A stretch of DNA of 64,000 bases from Candidatus Brocadia sp. Lineage in GTDB: Bacteria > Planctomycetota > Brocadiia > Brocadiales > Brocadiaceae. Below the pieces are notes generated by a model, which searched no databases, was not told where the DNA came from, and worked only from the letters and a program-made list of their open reading frames with translations. A program made the translations under genes and the position numbers. Positions 8,769 through 16,702 of this stretch are shown one piece after another. The stretch is taken from NCBI GenBank assembly GCA_021646415.1, contig SOEU01000009.1, forward strand, positions 90,084 through 154,083. Reading direction: 5' to 3'. Each line of letters begins with the position of its first letter. Position 1 is the first letter of the stretch.

Positions 8769-10064
8769 CTATTCTTCCACACGGAGAAATTTTGTATGGT
8801 CTTTTATTACATCGAGTTGTTTGATTTCCGCAAGCGCCTTTTGCAGATTGCCTTCTTCTGCAATATGGGTCATCATTACCAGGGGAACAGTGCCGTTTTC
8901 CCTTGCCTTGTGCTGGATTACCGAGGCGATGCTGATCTCATATTTCCCCAGGATGCCGGATATTTTTGCAAGCACACCGGGTTTATCCACAACGGAAAAT
9001 CGTAAATAATAGCGGGTTTTAAATTGTTGTACATTAGCTAAAGGAATATACTCGCAATGCCCGGAAAAGGTCTTCATGGCTTTAAATGTGATACCTGCTC
9101 TTCCCAGTGCAACATCCACGAGGTCCGCAACCACAGCGCTGGCTGTGGGCATCTGACCTGCGCCCTTGCCATAGAGCATTGTTTCTCCTACAGCGCTTCC
9201 GGTAATACAGATAGCATTAAAGACGCCATTTACCGAGGAAAGCGGATGGTCATGGGGAAGAAGTGTGGGGTGGACGCGGAGTTCAATATGATTTTCGGTT
9301 TTCTTTGCAATTGCCAGGAGTTTTAGGGTATATCCCAGTTCATGCGCATACCATATGTCCGATAAATCCACGGCGCTAATACCTTCATGATAGATGTTTT
9401 TGTAATCAAAATCTACACCAAACCCAATCCTTGCTAAAATAGCGAGCTTGTGTGATGAGTCTATGCCCTCTACATCCATGGTAGGGTCTTTTTCAGCATA
9501 ACCCAACCTTTGTGCCTCGGTGAGGGCATCGCTGTATTTTACCTTCTCCCTGGTCATCTTGGTTAAAATGTAGTTGGTTGTGCCATTTACAATGCCAAAA
9601 ATAGCCTCAATCCTGTTGGCAATAAAACCATCCCGCAGTGCAGCAATAATGGGAATTCCACCCCCTACACTTGCCTCAAATGAGATGCTCTTGCCGTGTT
9701 GGCGCGCCTTGCTAAAGAGCTCTGAGCCGTGTAAAGCCAAAAGCATTTTATTTGCTGTTACGACGTCCTTGCCTTTTTCAAAGGCTGTGGTAATGATTTC
9801 CATGGCAGGGTGTAATCCCCCGATAAGTTCCACAATGACCTGAATATCCGGATTATTGAGGAGTGTTTTTGCATCGGTGGTAAAGAGAATATCCGATGGT
9901 AAATTCAATTTGTTTTTAGCATCCATGTTACAATCGGCGATACCTTTTAAGACAGGGACACAATCGAGTTTTTCGAGGAGGGGTGAATCCCTTTCCGAAA
10001 GGATTTTTGCTACCCCAGTACCAACTGTTCCCAAGCCAATGAGTCCCACGTTGAGTGTTTTCAT
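8769..10064 (-). CDS. hom: Homoserine dehydrogenase with C-terminal ACT domain
   Basis: 431 residues, the normal length of the ACT-containing monofunctional enzyme, which reduces aspartate semialdehyde to homoserine for threonine and methionine synthesis. The N-terminal Rossmann motif GLIGLGTVGTGV is at residues 7-18; VTANKMLLALHG and SFEASVGGGIPI follow, then the catalytic segment GIVNGTTNYILTKM and GYAEKDPTMDVEGIDSSHK. The ACT domain (from about 350, FSVVDKPGVLAKISGILG) is the usual site of threonine feedback. The ApgM-family gene follows after eight bases, so the pair is an operon. A good minus-strand promoter lies about 140 bases upstream. Confidence 0.96.
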   Translation of the reverse strand: MKTLNVGLIGLGTVGTGVAKILSERDSPLLEKLDCVPVLKGIADCNMDAKNKLNLPSDILFTTDAKTLLNNPDIQVIVELIGGLHPAMEIITTAFEKGKDVVTANKMLLALHGSELFSKARQHGKSISFEASVGGGIPIIAALRDGFIANRIEAIFGIVNGTTNYILTKMTREKVKYSDALTEAQRLGYAEKDPTMDVEGIDSSHKLAILARIGFGVDFDYKNIYHEGISAVDLSDIWYAHELGYTLKLLAIAKKTENHIELRVHPTLLPHDHPLSSVNGVFNAICITGSAVGETMLYGKGAGQMPTASAVVADLVDVALGRAGITFKAMKTFSGHCEYIPLANVQQFKTRYYLRFSVVDKPGVLAKISGILGKYEISIASVIQHKARENGTVPLVMMTHIAEEGNLQKALAEIKQLDVIKDHTKFLRVEE

Positions 10065-10206
10065 AAATTATTTGTTTCCTGATAGAGTATTTGCCACAAA
10101 GACACAAAGTGATTGAAAACGAGTTACAGGTGATACCAACGTTATTCCTTAGTATCTTCAGGGCTGATGAATAGATAAAGTTAAGTTGCTTATCTAAAGA
10201 GGAATT

Positions 10207-10236
10207 ACTATAACGGATAAAAATGTTTATTGTCAA
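10207..10236 (-). promoter_or_regulatory. Candidate sigma70-type promoter for the hom operon
   Basis: On the minus strand, TTGACA (10236-10231) and TATAGT (10212-10207) are separated by 18 bases. Transcription would start near 10200, leaving an untranslated leader of about 135 bases before hom. The divergent gene pyrB begins at 10382. Confidence 0.55.
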
Positions 10237-10381
10237 TAAAATTTGTAACTGATAAAATTGGTAAACAATCGGAATTGTTGCAACCTGTACCGTTTAATTT
10301 TCCTTGTAATGTTTCTAGGGGTCTGATAAATTATTTCTCAAAATTTTATAAGATGCTTCATACAAGGTTCGGTAGAAATAC

Positions 10382-11308
10382 ATGATAAACTTTAAACAAA
10401 GAGATATTATTTCTATCAGGCATTTTAACAAAGAAGAGTTATTGTATATACTCGATCTGGCAAAGAGAATGGAGCAAATGGAGTATACAGATATACTCAA
10501 GGGTAAGGTACTTGCTTTGTTATTTTTCGAACCTTCAACGAGAACAAGATTGAGCTTTGAATCTGCCATGAAGCGGTTGGGTGGAATGGTAATTGGCTTT
10601 GCAGAGCCAGGGGTTACTTCGGTGGCCAAGGGTGAATCGTTGAGCGATTCTGTGAAGATTATCGAAGGTTACTGTGATATCATCGTTTTAAGGCATTATC
10701 TCGAAGGTTCGGCACAGCTAGCAGCAGATGTTGTGAAGACACCAGTGATTAATGCTGGGGATGGTGCGAATCAGCATCCAACACAAACCTTTTTAGACCT
10801 TTATACAATCCAGAAGACAAAAGGAACATTAGAAGGTCTTACTATTGGTTTTTTGGGCGACCTGAAGTATGGAAGGACGGTGCATTCACTTGCGTATGCT
10901 CTGGCATATTTTGGTGCCGAGATGTACTTTGTTTCACCGCCCAGCCTCCGGATGCCCGGAGATTTTATGGAGGCACTGAAAGACCGGAAGGTAAAGTGTC
11001 ACGAAAACGAATCACTCATGGGTATAAGTAAGAGGCTGGACGTGATTTATTGCACAAGAATTCAGAAGGAACGTTTTGCAGATCCGGTTGAATTTGAAAA
11101 GGTTCGTGGCATATATAGGTTGAGTAAGGCAGTGCTGGAAGAATTCGGAATTAAGAATGATTTAAAGGTATTACATCCCTTACCGCGTGTGGATGAAATG
11201 GATGACAGCCTGGATGCAACCGATTTTGCTGTATATTTTCATCAGGCGCGGAACGGCGTTCCTATCAGAAAGGCTTTATTGGCTGCTGTTTTGGGAGCCA
11301 TTGAATGA
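10382..11308 (+). CDS. pyrB: Aspartate carbamoyltransferase, catalytic subunit
   Basis: 308 residues, normal for PyrB. It makes carbamoyl aspartate, the committed step of pyrimidine synthesis. Diagnostic segments are FFEPSTRTRLSFESAMKRLG (carbamoyl-phosphate site, near residues 47-66), a VAKGESLSDS loop, NAGDGANQHPTQTFLDLYTI, and HPLPRVDEM near 266. The stop overlaps the start of pyrI by four bases (11305-11308), which implies translational coupling of the two chains. There is no strong Shine-Dalgarno sequence before the ATG. The dihydroorotase gene pyrC lies about 21 kb away, so the pathway is not clustered. Confidence 0.97.
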   Translation: MINFKQRDIISIRHFNKEELLYILDLAKRMEQMEYTDILKGKVLALLFFEPSTRTRLSFESAMKRLGGMVIGFAEPGVTSVAKGESLSDSVKIIEGYCDIIVLRHYLEGSAQLAADVVKTPVINAGDGANQHPTQTFLDLYTIQKTKGTLEGLTIGFLGDLKYGRTVHSLAYALAYFGAEMYFVSPPSLRMPGDFMEALKDRKVKCHENESLMGISKRLDVIYCTRIQKERFADPVEFEKVRGIYRLSKAVLEEFGIKNDLKVLHPLPRVDEMDDSLDATDFAVYFHQARNGVPIRKALLAAVLGAIE

Positions 11309-11754
11309 AACATCTCGATGTCGCCGCAATAAAAGACGGGTCGGTGATTGACCACATAGACAGTAAAAGCACACTGAAGGTTGCCGAAATTTTAAATATT
11401 CAGAACGAAGAGCAGATAGTCCTTGTAGGAATGAATTTAACAAGTAAATTTTTAGGGAAAAAAGGAATTATAAAAATTGAAGGGAAGATTATCGATCAAA
11501 AAGAAGCCAATAAAATCGCGCTTATTGCCCCAAATGCTACGGTAAACATTATTAAGGATTATGAAGTTGTTAAAAAATTCAAGATTGTGATTCCAGAAAT
11601 TATTGAAGGTATCGTTAAGTGCTTTAACCCGAATTGCGTGAGCAATTATAACAATATAAAAGCCAGGCAACATGTAGTAAATAAAAACCCCATAAAATTA
11701 CAATGTCATTATTGTGAACGTATTATGAGCGCAAAGGATATTGTATTGATTTGA
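11305..11754 (+). CDS. pyrI: Aspartate carbamoyltransferase, regulatory subunit
   Basis: 149 residues. PyrI carries the allosteric nucleotide site and a zinc domain that holds the catalytic trimers together. The N-terminal allosteric domain has DGSVIDHIDSKSTLKVAEIL, and the C-terminal zinc site has four cysteines, CFNPNCVSN near 109 and LQCHYCERIM near 137, as in E. coli PyrI. Its presence predicts a dodecameric enzyme sensitive to CTP and ATP. It overlaps pyrB by four bases and is followed by a large hairpin with a T run that can end transcription. Confidence 0.96.
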   Translation: MKHLDVAAIKDGSVIDHIDSKSTLKVAEILNIQNEEQIVLVGMNLTSKFLGKKGIIKIEGKIIDQKEANKIALIAPNATVNIIKDYEVVKKFKIVIPEIIEGIVKCFNPNCVSNYNNIKARQHVVNKNPIKLQCHYCERIMSAKDIVLI

Positions 11755-11767
11755 ATTTTTCTGTAGA

Positions 11768-12125
11768 AACAAAAATAGCCCATCGTATTCAAACAACTTG
11801 ATGCGTCTCATTGTGGCTTTTAACCTCTTGAATACGACAGGCTATTTTTCAAACTCCCTCATATCCTTACATCGCCTCCTTTTGCTACATAAGGTTTTCC
11901 CAAAATTCTACTTTACAATTATCAATAGCGATCAAAAACCAATAAGTTTACGCATTTTTACTACGTGCGGTTTATTCATCGCTACTGAATATTTTCAAAG
12001 ACTCATATGGAGTTGGGGGCGGTTGATACTTCACATATTTTTATAGTAGGTGTTCGTAACTTATTTTATTTGCCTTTAATTACACCGTGGGGAACGTTGA
12101 ACCCCATTAACACTCCCCCAACTCC
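11768..12125 (-). ncRNA. Candidate structured small RNA, copy 1 (about 360 nt), paralogue of the RNA at 43.0-43.3 kb
   Basis: No protein-coding frame is credible here, yet the block has every mark of an RNA gene on the minus strand: a promoter (TTGCAA, 16 bases, TATAAT) just upstream, a 5' domain closed by an 11-bp perfect stem (12115-12125 with 12009-12019), an inner hairpin GGGGTTCAACGTTCCCC, the conserved string TCTTTGAAA followed by TATTCAGTAGCG (minus strand, around 12001-11979), and a strong terminator at 11772-11848. The copy at 43.0-43.3 kb shares the promoter spacing, the first bases CGGAG, the closing stem position (with different paired bases), the inner hairpin, TCTTTGAAA..TATCAGTAACG and the terminator tail. 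I do not recognise it as tmRNA, RNase P RNA, SRP RNA or 6S RNA. Confidence 0.65.
11772..11848. terminator. Bidirectional hairpin terminator (end of pyrBI and of the minus-strand small RNA)
   Basis: Long inverted repeat: AAAATAGCCCATCGTATTCAA (arm 11772-11792, longer than 20 bases in total) against its near-perfect complement at 11828-11848. On the plus strand the stem ends in GGCTATTTTTC, 90 bases after pyrI; on the minus strand it ends in GGGCTATTTTTG. A terminator with the same last arm and tail (GGCTATTTTTGTTT) closes the paralogous RNA at 43.0 kb. Confidence 0.75.
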
Positions 12126-12131
12126 GATTTT

Positions 12132-12159
12132 ATTATATCACGAAAGACGATTTTTGCAA
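12132..12159 (-). promoter_or_regulatory. Promoter of small RNA copy 1
   Basis: Minus strand TTGCAA (12159-12154), 16-base spacer, TATAAT (12137-12132), then AAAATCGGAG at the predicted start near 12125. The segment GCAAAAATC, nine to ten bases, GTGATATAATAAAATCGGAG is shared with the second copy at 43.32-43.35 kb. Confidence 0.7.
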
Positions 12160-12221
12160 ACAAGTTGAAAATAAACAATTTATAAAAGTGTATTTAAAAA
12201 GAGTTTAGAGCAAAACTTTTT

Positions 12222-12307
12222 ATAAAAAGGAGAGCCGGAGATGGAAGAAAAGGAGACCAGCGTTGGGGCGCTAGTAGGGTAAAACCCTAAAACCATCTTC
12301 GGCTCTC
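12222..12307 (-). ncRNA. Candidate small RNA of about 85 nt with a three-way-junction fold
   Basis: A perfectly placed promoter on the minus strand (TTGTAA at 12340-12335, 17 bases, TATAAT at 12317-12312) precedes a compact palindrome. The outer stem is GAGAGCCGAAGATGG (12307-12293) with CCATCTCCGGCTCTC (12244-12230); inside it are two hairpins, TAGGGTTTTACCCTA and AGCGCCCCAACGCT. The outer stem is followed by CTTTTTAT, a good intrinsic-terminator tail. It ends just before the promoter of the larger RNA on the same strand. No coding frame. It could be an autonomous small RNA; a leader is unlikely because no gene follows on that strand. Confidence 0.55.
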
Positions 12308-12311
12308 TGTT

Positions 12312-12340
12312 ATTATAGCATATAATAAAAAAATTTACAA
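12312..12340 (-). promoter_or_regulatory. Promoter of the 85-nt candidate small RNA
   Basis: Minus strand TTGTAA (12340-12335), 17-base spacer, TATAAT (12317-12312). The predicted transcript starts near 12305, at the outer stem of the palindrome. Confidence 0.6.
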
Positions 12341-12434
12341 ATTTTCAGGCAAGCGTAAAAATCACTTGCCCCGTGAATGTAAAATTATTGTGCTATTTTA
12401 ATATCGGAATTACAAAAAGACGGGAGGACGTGTT

Positions 12435-13277
12435 TTGTTACAGGTAATTACATCGCTCAAGGATATGAAACATGGCATTAAAACAAGGAAAGAAAACCAC
12501 AGAACGATCGGTTTTGTTCCTACGATGGGGGCCTTGCATGAAGGGCATTTGAGTCTGGTAAGACAGGCAAAAAAAGAAAATGACACCGTGGTGGTGAGTA
12601 TTTTTGTAAACCCCTTACAATTTGGGAAGAACGAAGATTTTAAACAATATCCAAGGACGTTTGCTAACGATTGCAACCTCCTTTCTCAGGAGGGAGTTGA
12701 TATTGTATTCAATCCGAATGCGGAAGAGATGTATTCGAAAGGGTTCTGTACATCAGTTATACCCGGATACCTTGAAGACGCGCTCTGTGGTAAATCACGT
12801 CCCGGCCATTTCCGGGGAGTTGCGGTAGTTGTATTAAAATTACTCAACCTCATAAAACCCGATATTGCCTATTTCGGGCAAAAAGACTTTCAACAAACGG
12901 TTATTATCAAACGAGTGGTTTTCGATTTAAATGTTGATGTTACGATAAAGGTACTTCCGACAATGAGAGATCAGAACGGGTTGGCATTGAGTTCAAGAAA
13001 TGCCTATCTCAGTGAGACAGAAAAGAAAGATGCCCTTTGTTTATACGAGGCGCTGACCAAGGCGCAATCCATGGTACATGCGGGGATTCAAAATACAGAA
13101 AAAATTGTACCGGAAATGGAGAAAATTATTCATAATACTAAATCTGCCACGATTGATTATATTTCTATCGTGAGCCCTGAAAACCTTGAGGAAGTTTCAA
13201 TGGTACGCAATGGTGACGTTGCAGCTCTGGCGGTCAGGATTGGTAAGACACGACTCATTGATAATGTAATTCTGTAA
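12435..13277 (+). CDS. panC: Pantothenate synthetase
   Basis: 280 residues, normal for PanC, which joins pantoate and beta-alanine with ATP to make pantothenate for coenzyme A. Family signatures are all present: PTMGALHEGHLSLVRQAK (HIGH-like nucleotide motif, residues 28-45), FVNPLQFGKNEDFKQYPR, CGKSRPGHFRGVAVVV, YFGQKDFQQ and GLALSSRN near 182. It starts with TTG at 12435, seven bases after GGGAGG; no in-frame ATG lies nearby in a better position. It is a single-gene unit between the small-RNA block and the complex I operon. Confidence 0.96.
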   Translation: MLQVITSLKDMKHGIKTRKENHRTIGFVPTMGALHEGHLSLVRQAKKENDTVVVSIFVNPLQFGKNEDFKQYPRTFANDCNLLSQEGVDIVFNPNAEEMYSKGFCTSVIPGYLEDALCGKSRPGHFRGVAVVVLKLLNLIKPDIAYFGQKDFQQTVIIKRVVFDLNVDVTIKVLPTMRDQNGLALSSRNAYLSETEKKDALCLYEALTKAQSMVHAGIQNTEKIVPEMEKIIHNTKSATIDYISIVSPENLEEVSMVRNGDVAALAVRIGKTRLIDNVIL

Positions 13278-13416
13278 CAGGACGCGGATTAGCTCAGATA
13301 ACTGTAGTTTATTAAGTATTTATCCTTAAGTACCTTATTTACCTCAAAAACATGGCATTATACTTGCTAAACGTTCGTTCTGATTATTTTGGAAAGATTA
13401 GGCACAGCAAATTTCT

Positions 13417-13444
13417 TTGACTTTTCTATAAATAATTCTATAAT
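13417..13444 (+). promoter_or_regulatory. Strong promoter of the nuo operon, implying a leaderless or near-leaderless transcript
   Basis: TTGACT (13417-13422), 16 bases, TATAAT (13439-13444). The predicted start of transcription is about 13451-13454, right at the nuoA ATG (13454). No Shine-Dalgarno sequence lies between, and NuoA needs its first membrane helix, so the ATG cannot be moved far downstream. Confidence 0.65.
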
Positions 13445-13453
13445 AACGCCTCT

Positions 13454-13807
13454 ATGACACATTATTTGCCTATACTAATATTATTTATCATAGCCGGAGG
13501 CTTTGCTGTTACCAACATAGGGATTTCAGTAATTTTAGGAAGACGGAAACCCACCGCAGAAAAGCTCTCACCGTATGAGTGTGGTATTGATCCGGTAGGT
13601 TCAGCGCGGGAGCGTTTCTCGGTAAAATTTTATCTCATTGCCATGCTTTTTGTTATCTTCGATGTGGAAGTCGTTTTTCTTTACCCATGGGCAGTGGCTT
13701 TTAAGTCGCTCAAGCTCTTTGGGTTTATTGAAATGCTCATTTTTATTGGTATACTACTCGTCTGTTACCTTTATATATGGAAAAGGGGAGGGTTGGAATG
13801 GGACTAG
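13454..13807 (+). CDS. nuoA: NADH-quinone oxidoreductase subunit A
   Basis: 117-residue membrane subunit of respiratory complex I with three predicted helices (about 5-28, 58-80 and 85-107). The loop between helices 1 and 2 has the conserved [12 protein letters not shown] with the cysteine near 46 that lies by the quinone site, and [20 protein letters not shown] supplies the conserved acidic residues of helix 2. The stop overlaps nuoB. First gene of the operon, with its ATG almost on the predicted transcription start. Confidence 0.97.
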   Translation: MTHYLPILILFIIAGGFAVTNIGISVILGRRKPTAEKLSPYECGIDPVGSARERFSVKFYLIAMLFVIFDVEVVFLYPWAVAFKSLKLFGFIEMLIFIGILLVCYLYIWKRGGLEWD

Positions 13808-14265
13808 AAAGTCACCTGGGTGATAACATTCTGACCACAACTTTAACCACAATGGTAAATTGGGCACGCAAATCCTCCCTCTGGCCTATGCCATTTGGAT
13901 TGGCCTGCTGTGCCATAGAAATGATGGCTGTAGTTGCGCCTCGCTACGACCTTGCGCGATTTGGTGCGGAGGTCTTTCGATTTTCACCGAGACAATCAGA
14001 CTTGATGATCGTTGCCGGCACACTAACGTATAAGATGGCATCTGTGGCGAGGAAAATCTACGATCAGATGCCGGAACCCAAGTGGGTTATCGCTATGGGC
14101 GCCTGTGCAGTCTCCGGTGGTGTATATAACACCTACAGCGTTGTTCAGGGTTTGGATCAGGTCATGCCTGTGGATGTATATCTTCCAGGATGCCCCCCTA
14201 GGCCGGAGGCATTGATCCATGCCATCATGGAAATACAGAAAAAGATTGAAAAAGAATCTTTGTGA
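13798..14265 (+). CDS. nuoB: NADH-quinone oxidoreductase subunit B
   Basis: Holds the last iron-sulfur cluster (N2) that passes electrons to quinone. With the ATG at 13798 the protein has 155 residues; AGGGGAGGG lies eight bases upstream, and the frame extends further back only to an ATG inside nuoA (13777), which I regard as wrong. Cluster ligands are visible: the tandem cysteines in [10 protein letters not shown] (37-38), one in MGACAVSGG and one in LPGCPPRPE. It overlaps nuoA by ten bases and nuoC by four, as in a tightly coupled operon. Confidence 0.97.
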   Translation: MGLESHLGDNILTTTLTTMVNWARKSSLWPMPFGLACCAIEMMAVVAPRYDLARFGAEVFRFSPRQSDLMIVAGTLTYKMASVARKIYDQMPEPKWVIAMGACAVSGGVYNTYSVVQGLDQVMPVDVYLPGCPPRPEALIHAIMEIQKKIEKESL

Positions 14266-14771
14266 TCAACATGGATACCGAATCTATAGCAACAGCAATA
14301 AAAACACGTTTTCCAGAGGCAATACTGGGTTCTCGTATATTTCGAAGTGAATTAACCCTTATGGTAAAGAGGGATTATATCGTTGCTGTTGCCAGGTTCC
14401 TTAAAGAAAATCAGGAGCTTGATTTTAATTTCTTATCGGATCTCTGCGGTGTTGACCGGGTTGAAACCGATGATGTTTTTGAGGTAGTATACCATCTTTA
14501 TTCTATACAGAAAAACCATCGTGTACGCATCAAGGTGCCTGTTCCATCAGAAGAACCCTGCATACCAACGGTAACGGGTATCTGGAAGACGGCTGATTGG
14601 CATGAAAGAGAGACATATGATATGTTTGGTATTAAGTTTGACGGACACCCCGACCTGAGAAAAATTCTCACACCAGAAGATTTTGAAGGACATCCCTTGC
14701 GAAAAGACTATCCTTTGGATGGAAGACAACCCGCCACACTCCGAGATACCTATCGAAAGGGTGAGGCGTGA
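14262..14771 (+). CDS. nuoC: NADH-quinone oxidoreductase subunit C
   Basis: Peripheral-arm subunit (30 kDa type) without cofactor, 169 residues from GTG at 14262 or 166 from ATG at 14271; the choice is open because neither has a clear RBS. The family signature [19 protein letters not shown] is followed by [17 protein letters not shown] near the C-terminus. NuoC and NuoD are separate here, unlike the fused NuoCD of enterobacteria. Its end overlaps the GTG start of nuoD by four bases. Confidence 0.95.
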   Translation: MINMDTESIATAIKTRFPEAILGSRIFRSELTLMVKRDYIVAVARFLKENQELDFNFLSDLCGVDRVETDDVFEVVYHLYSIQKNHRVRIKVPVPSEEPCIPTVTGIWKTADWHERETYDMFGIKFDGHPDLRKILTPEDFEGHPLRKDYPLDGRQPATLRDTYRKGEA

Positions 14772-15958
14772 CAGAGGCTGCGACAACAACTACGACCCAC
14801 CTGATGACCATCAATATGGGTCCGCAACATCCCAGTACACACGGTGTCCTGAGGCTTTTGCTGGAACTGGATGGTGAGATGATTGTAAAGGCAGTACCGC
14901 ACGTGGGATTTCTCCATAGGGGGGTGGAAAAACTTGCGGAATACAGAACATATCATCAGTGTATTCCCCTCACAGACCGGTTGGATTATGTAGCCCCTTT
15001 TTCAAACAACCTGGCATATGCCCTTGCTGTTGAGAAATTGCTTGGTATTGAAGTCCCTGAAAGGGCCCAACATATCCGCGTACTTCTTTGTGAACTTACC
15101 CGGATTGCCTCTCACCTGTTGTGGCTGGCAACTCACGCACTGGATATTGGCGCTATGACCGTGTTTTTTTACTGCTTCCGCGAACGCGAGGAAATTTATG
15201 ATATTTTTGAAATGGTTTCAGGGGCGCGGATGCACCTCTCCTATATCAGGGTAGGTGGCGTATCACGCGATTTACCAGGTGGATTCTTAGAAAAAACACG
15301 AAAGTTCGTTTCTGAATTTCCCTCACGGCTAAAAGAATACGAAACACTCCTGACGGACAATCCTATATGGAAAAAACGCACTGTTGATGTCGGCGTTATT
15401 TCCGCTGAAGATGCCGTCGATTACGGTCTTAGCGGCCCGAGTTTAAGAGGCTCCGGAGTCAGCTGGGATATCAGAAAGGCAGAACCCTATTCCGGTTATG
15501 ACAAATATCATTTTACCGTTCCTTTAGGTAAAAAAGGAGATGTATACGATCGGTATCGTGTACGTATTGAAGAAATGCGCCAGAGCAACAGTATCGTACA
15601 TCAGGCTTTAAATCTCCTTCCTAAGGGAGATTTTATCGCAAGGATACCAAATATTACCTTACCCCCAAAAGAGGACGTAGAAACAAATATGGAATCCATG
15701 ATCAGCCATTTTAAACTCATTATGCACGGTATTCATCCACCCCGGGGAGAGGTATACTCCAGTATCGAGGCCCCTAAGGGCGAATTGGGTTTTTATATTG
15801 TAAGTGATGGTTCCAGCAAACCTTATCGATTAAAAATACGGCCTCCTTCTTTTGTCAATCTGGAGGCATTACCGAAAATGGTAGAGGGCAGGTTACTTCC
15901 GGATGTTGTCGCTACCATTGGGAGTTTAGATATTGTTTTGGGAGAAATTGACCGTTAA
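14768..15958 (+). CDS. nuoD: NADH-quinone oxidoreductase subunit D
   Basis: The 49-kDa subunit, evolutionarily related to the large subunit of NiFe hydrogenases; with NuoB it forms the quinone-binding pocket. 396 residues with a GTG start. Visible signatures are NMGPQHPSTHGVLRLLLELD near residue 17, VGFLHRGVEKLAEYRTY, RIASHLLWLATHALDIGAM and the C-terminal LPDVVATIGSLDIVLGEIDR. The nickel-binding cysteines of hydrogenases are absent, as expected. A 71-base gap separates it from nuoE. Confidence 0.97.
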   Translation: MTEAATTTTTHLMTINMGPQHPSTHGVLRLLLELDGEMIVKAVPHVGFLHRGVEKLAEYRTYHQCIPLTDRLDYVAPFSNNLAYALAVEKLLGIEVPERAQHIRVLLCELTRIASHLLWLATHALDIGAMTVFFYCFREREEIYDIFEMVSGARMHLSYIRVGGVSRDLPGGFLEKTRKFVSEFPSRLKEYETLLTDNPIWKKRTVDVGVISAEDAVDYGLSGPSLRGSGVSWDIRKAEPYSGYDKYHFTVPLGKKGDVYDRYRVRIEEMRQSNSIVHQALNLLPKGDFIARIPNITLPPKEDVETNMESMISHFKLIMHGIHPPRGEVYSSIEAPKGELGFYIVSDGSSKPYRLKIRPPSFVNLEALPKMVEGRLLPDVVATIGSLDIVLGEIDR

Positions 15959-16029
15959 AATTTAAATATCACAAATGATATTTTAAAACTGCCTTTATAA
16001 CTCTTTAACGTGTGGCAGAATAATTTACA

Positions 16030-16545
16030 ATGAATACCAGAAAAGAACAATCTGCGCGAGGTGAAACTGTAGATCTTTCAAAGGTAGAAAAGATACTGGA
16101 GAAATATAAAAACACCCGAGGAGCAATAATTCCTATTTTGCAAATGGTGCAAGCCGAATATGGTTATCTGTCCGAGCCCGTTGTTGACCTTATTTCGGAA
16201 AAATTAAATATCAGTACTCATGAAATAGTCGGAGTTGCTACTTTTTACGCTCAATTTCACTTAAAACCCCGCGGGCATCATATCATTAAGGTCTGTTGCG
16301 GGACTGCGTGTCATGTGAAAGGAGCAAAAAAGGTCCTGGATAAACTAAGTGAGGCTTTAGAAGTTTCCACAGGTATGACGACAAAGGATAATGTATTTAC
16401 GTTAGAAGAAGTTGCCTGTCTGGGTGCATGTTCACTGGCCCCTGTCATGATGGTTGATGAAGATATCCATGGAAAACTAGCCCCCGACACTGTTGCCACG
16501 GTTATAAAAGAAATAAAAGAAACGGGAATTTCTGGCGCGGCGTAG
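16030..16545 (+). CDS. nuoE: NADH-quinone oxidoreductase subunit E
   Basis: 171-residue thioredoxin-like [2Fe-2S] subunit of the NADH dehydrogenase module. The helical N-terminus carries NTRGAIIPILQMVQAEYGYL and EIVGVATFYAQFHLKPRG. The four cluster ligands are in VCCGTACHVKGA and EVACLGACSLAPVM (C-x4-C and C-x3-C). The 157-base gap after it holds a short direct-repeat segment (CTACTGCAAACTGTATACTGCC...) and no gene. Confidence 0.96.
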   Translation: MNTRKEQSARGETVDLSKVEKILEKYKNTRGAIIPILQMVQAEYGYLSEPVVDLISEKLNISTHEIVGVATFYAQFHLKPRGHHIIKVCCGTACHVKGAKKVLDKLSEALEVSTGMTTKDNVFTLEEVACLGACSLAPVMMVDEDIHGKLAPDTVATVIKEIKETGISGAA

Positions 16546-16702
16546 CTGCAACCAAAAAGATGCAGTAAGCAGTTGGCAATGAAAATGTATCAGTTTTTGC
16601 CTACTGCAAACTGTATACTGCCTACTGAATCGAACAAATGGGATAGTTACCAAAAAAACTTACAAAAAAAGAAGTTTGTACAGGGTATACTATAAATGAT
16701 AA

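Noticed and set aside
11798..12046. 82-codon frame within the candidate RNA block
   Set aside because: No RBS, no similarity, and it lies antisense to a segment with clear RNA structure and its own promoter.
11768..12125. tmRNA, RNase P RNA, SRP RNA or 6S RNA
   Set aside because: None of the hallmark strings (tag-coding segment with CCA end, GAGGAAAGUCC, GGAAG...AGCA domain) is present. I could not run a covariance search, so this is only a motif-level rejection.
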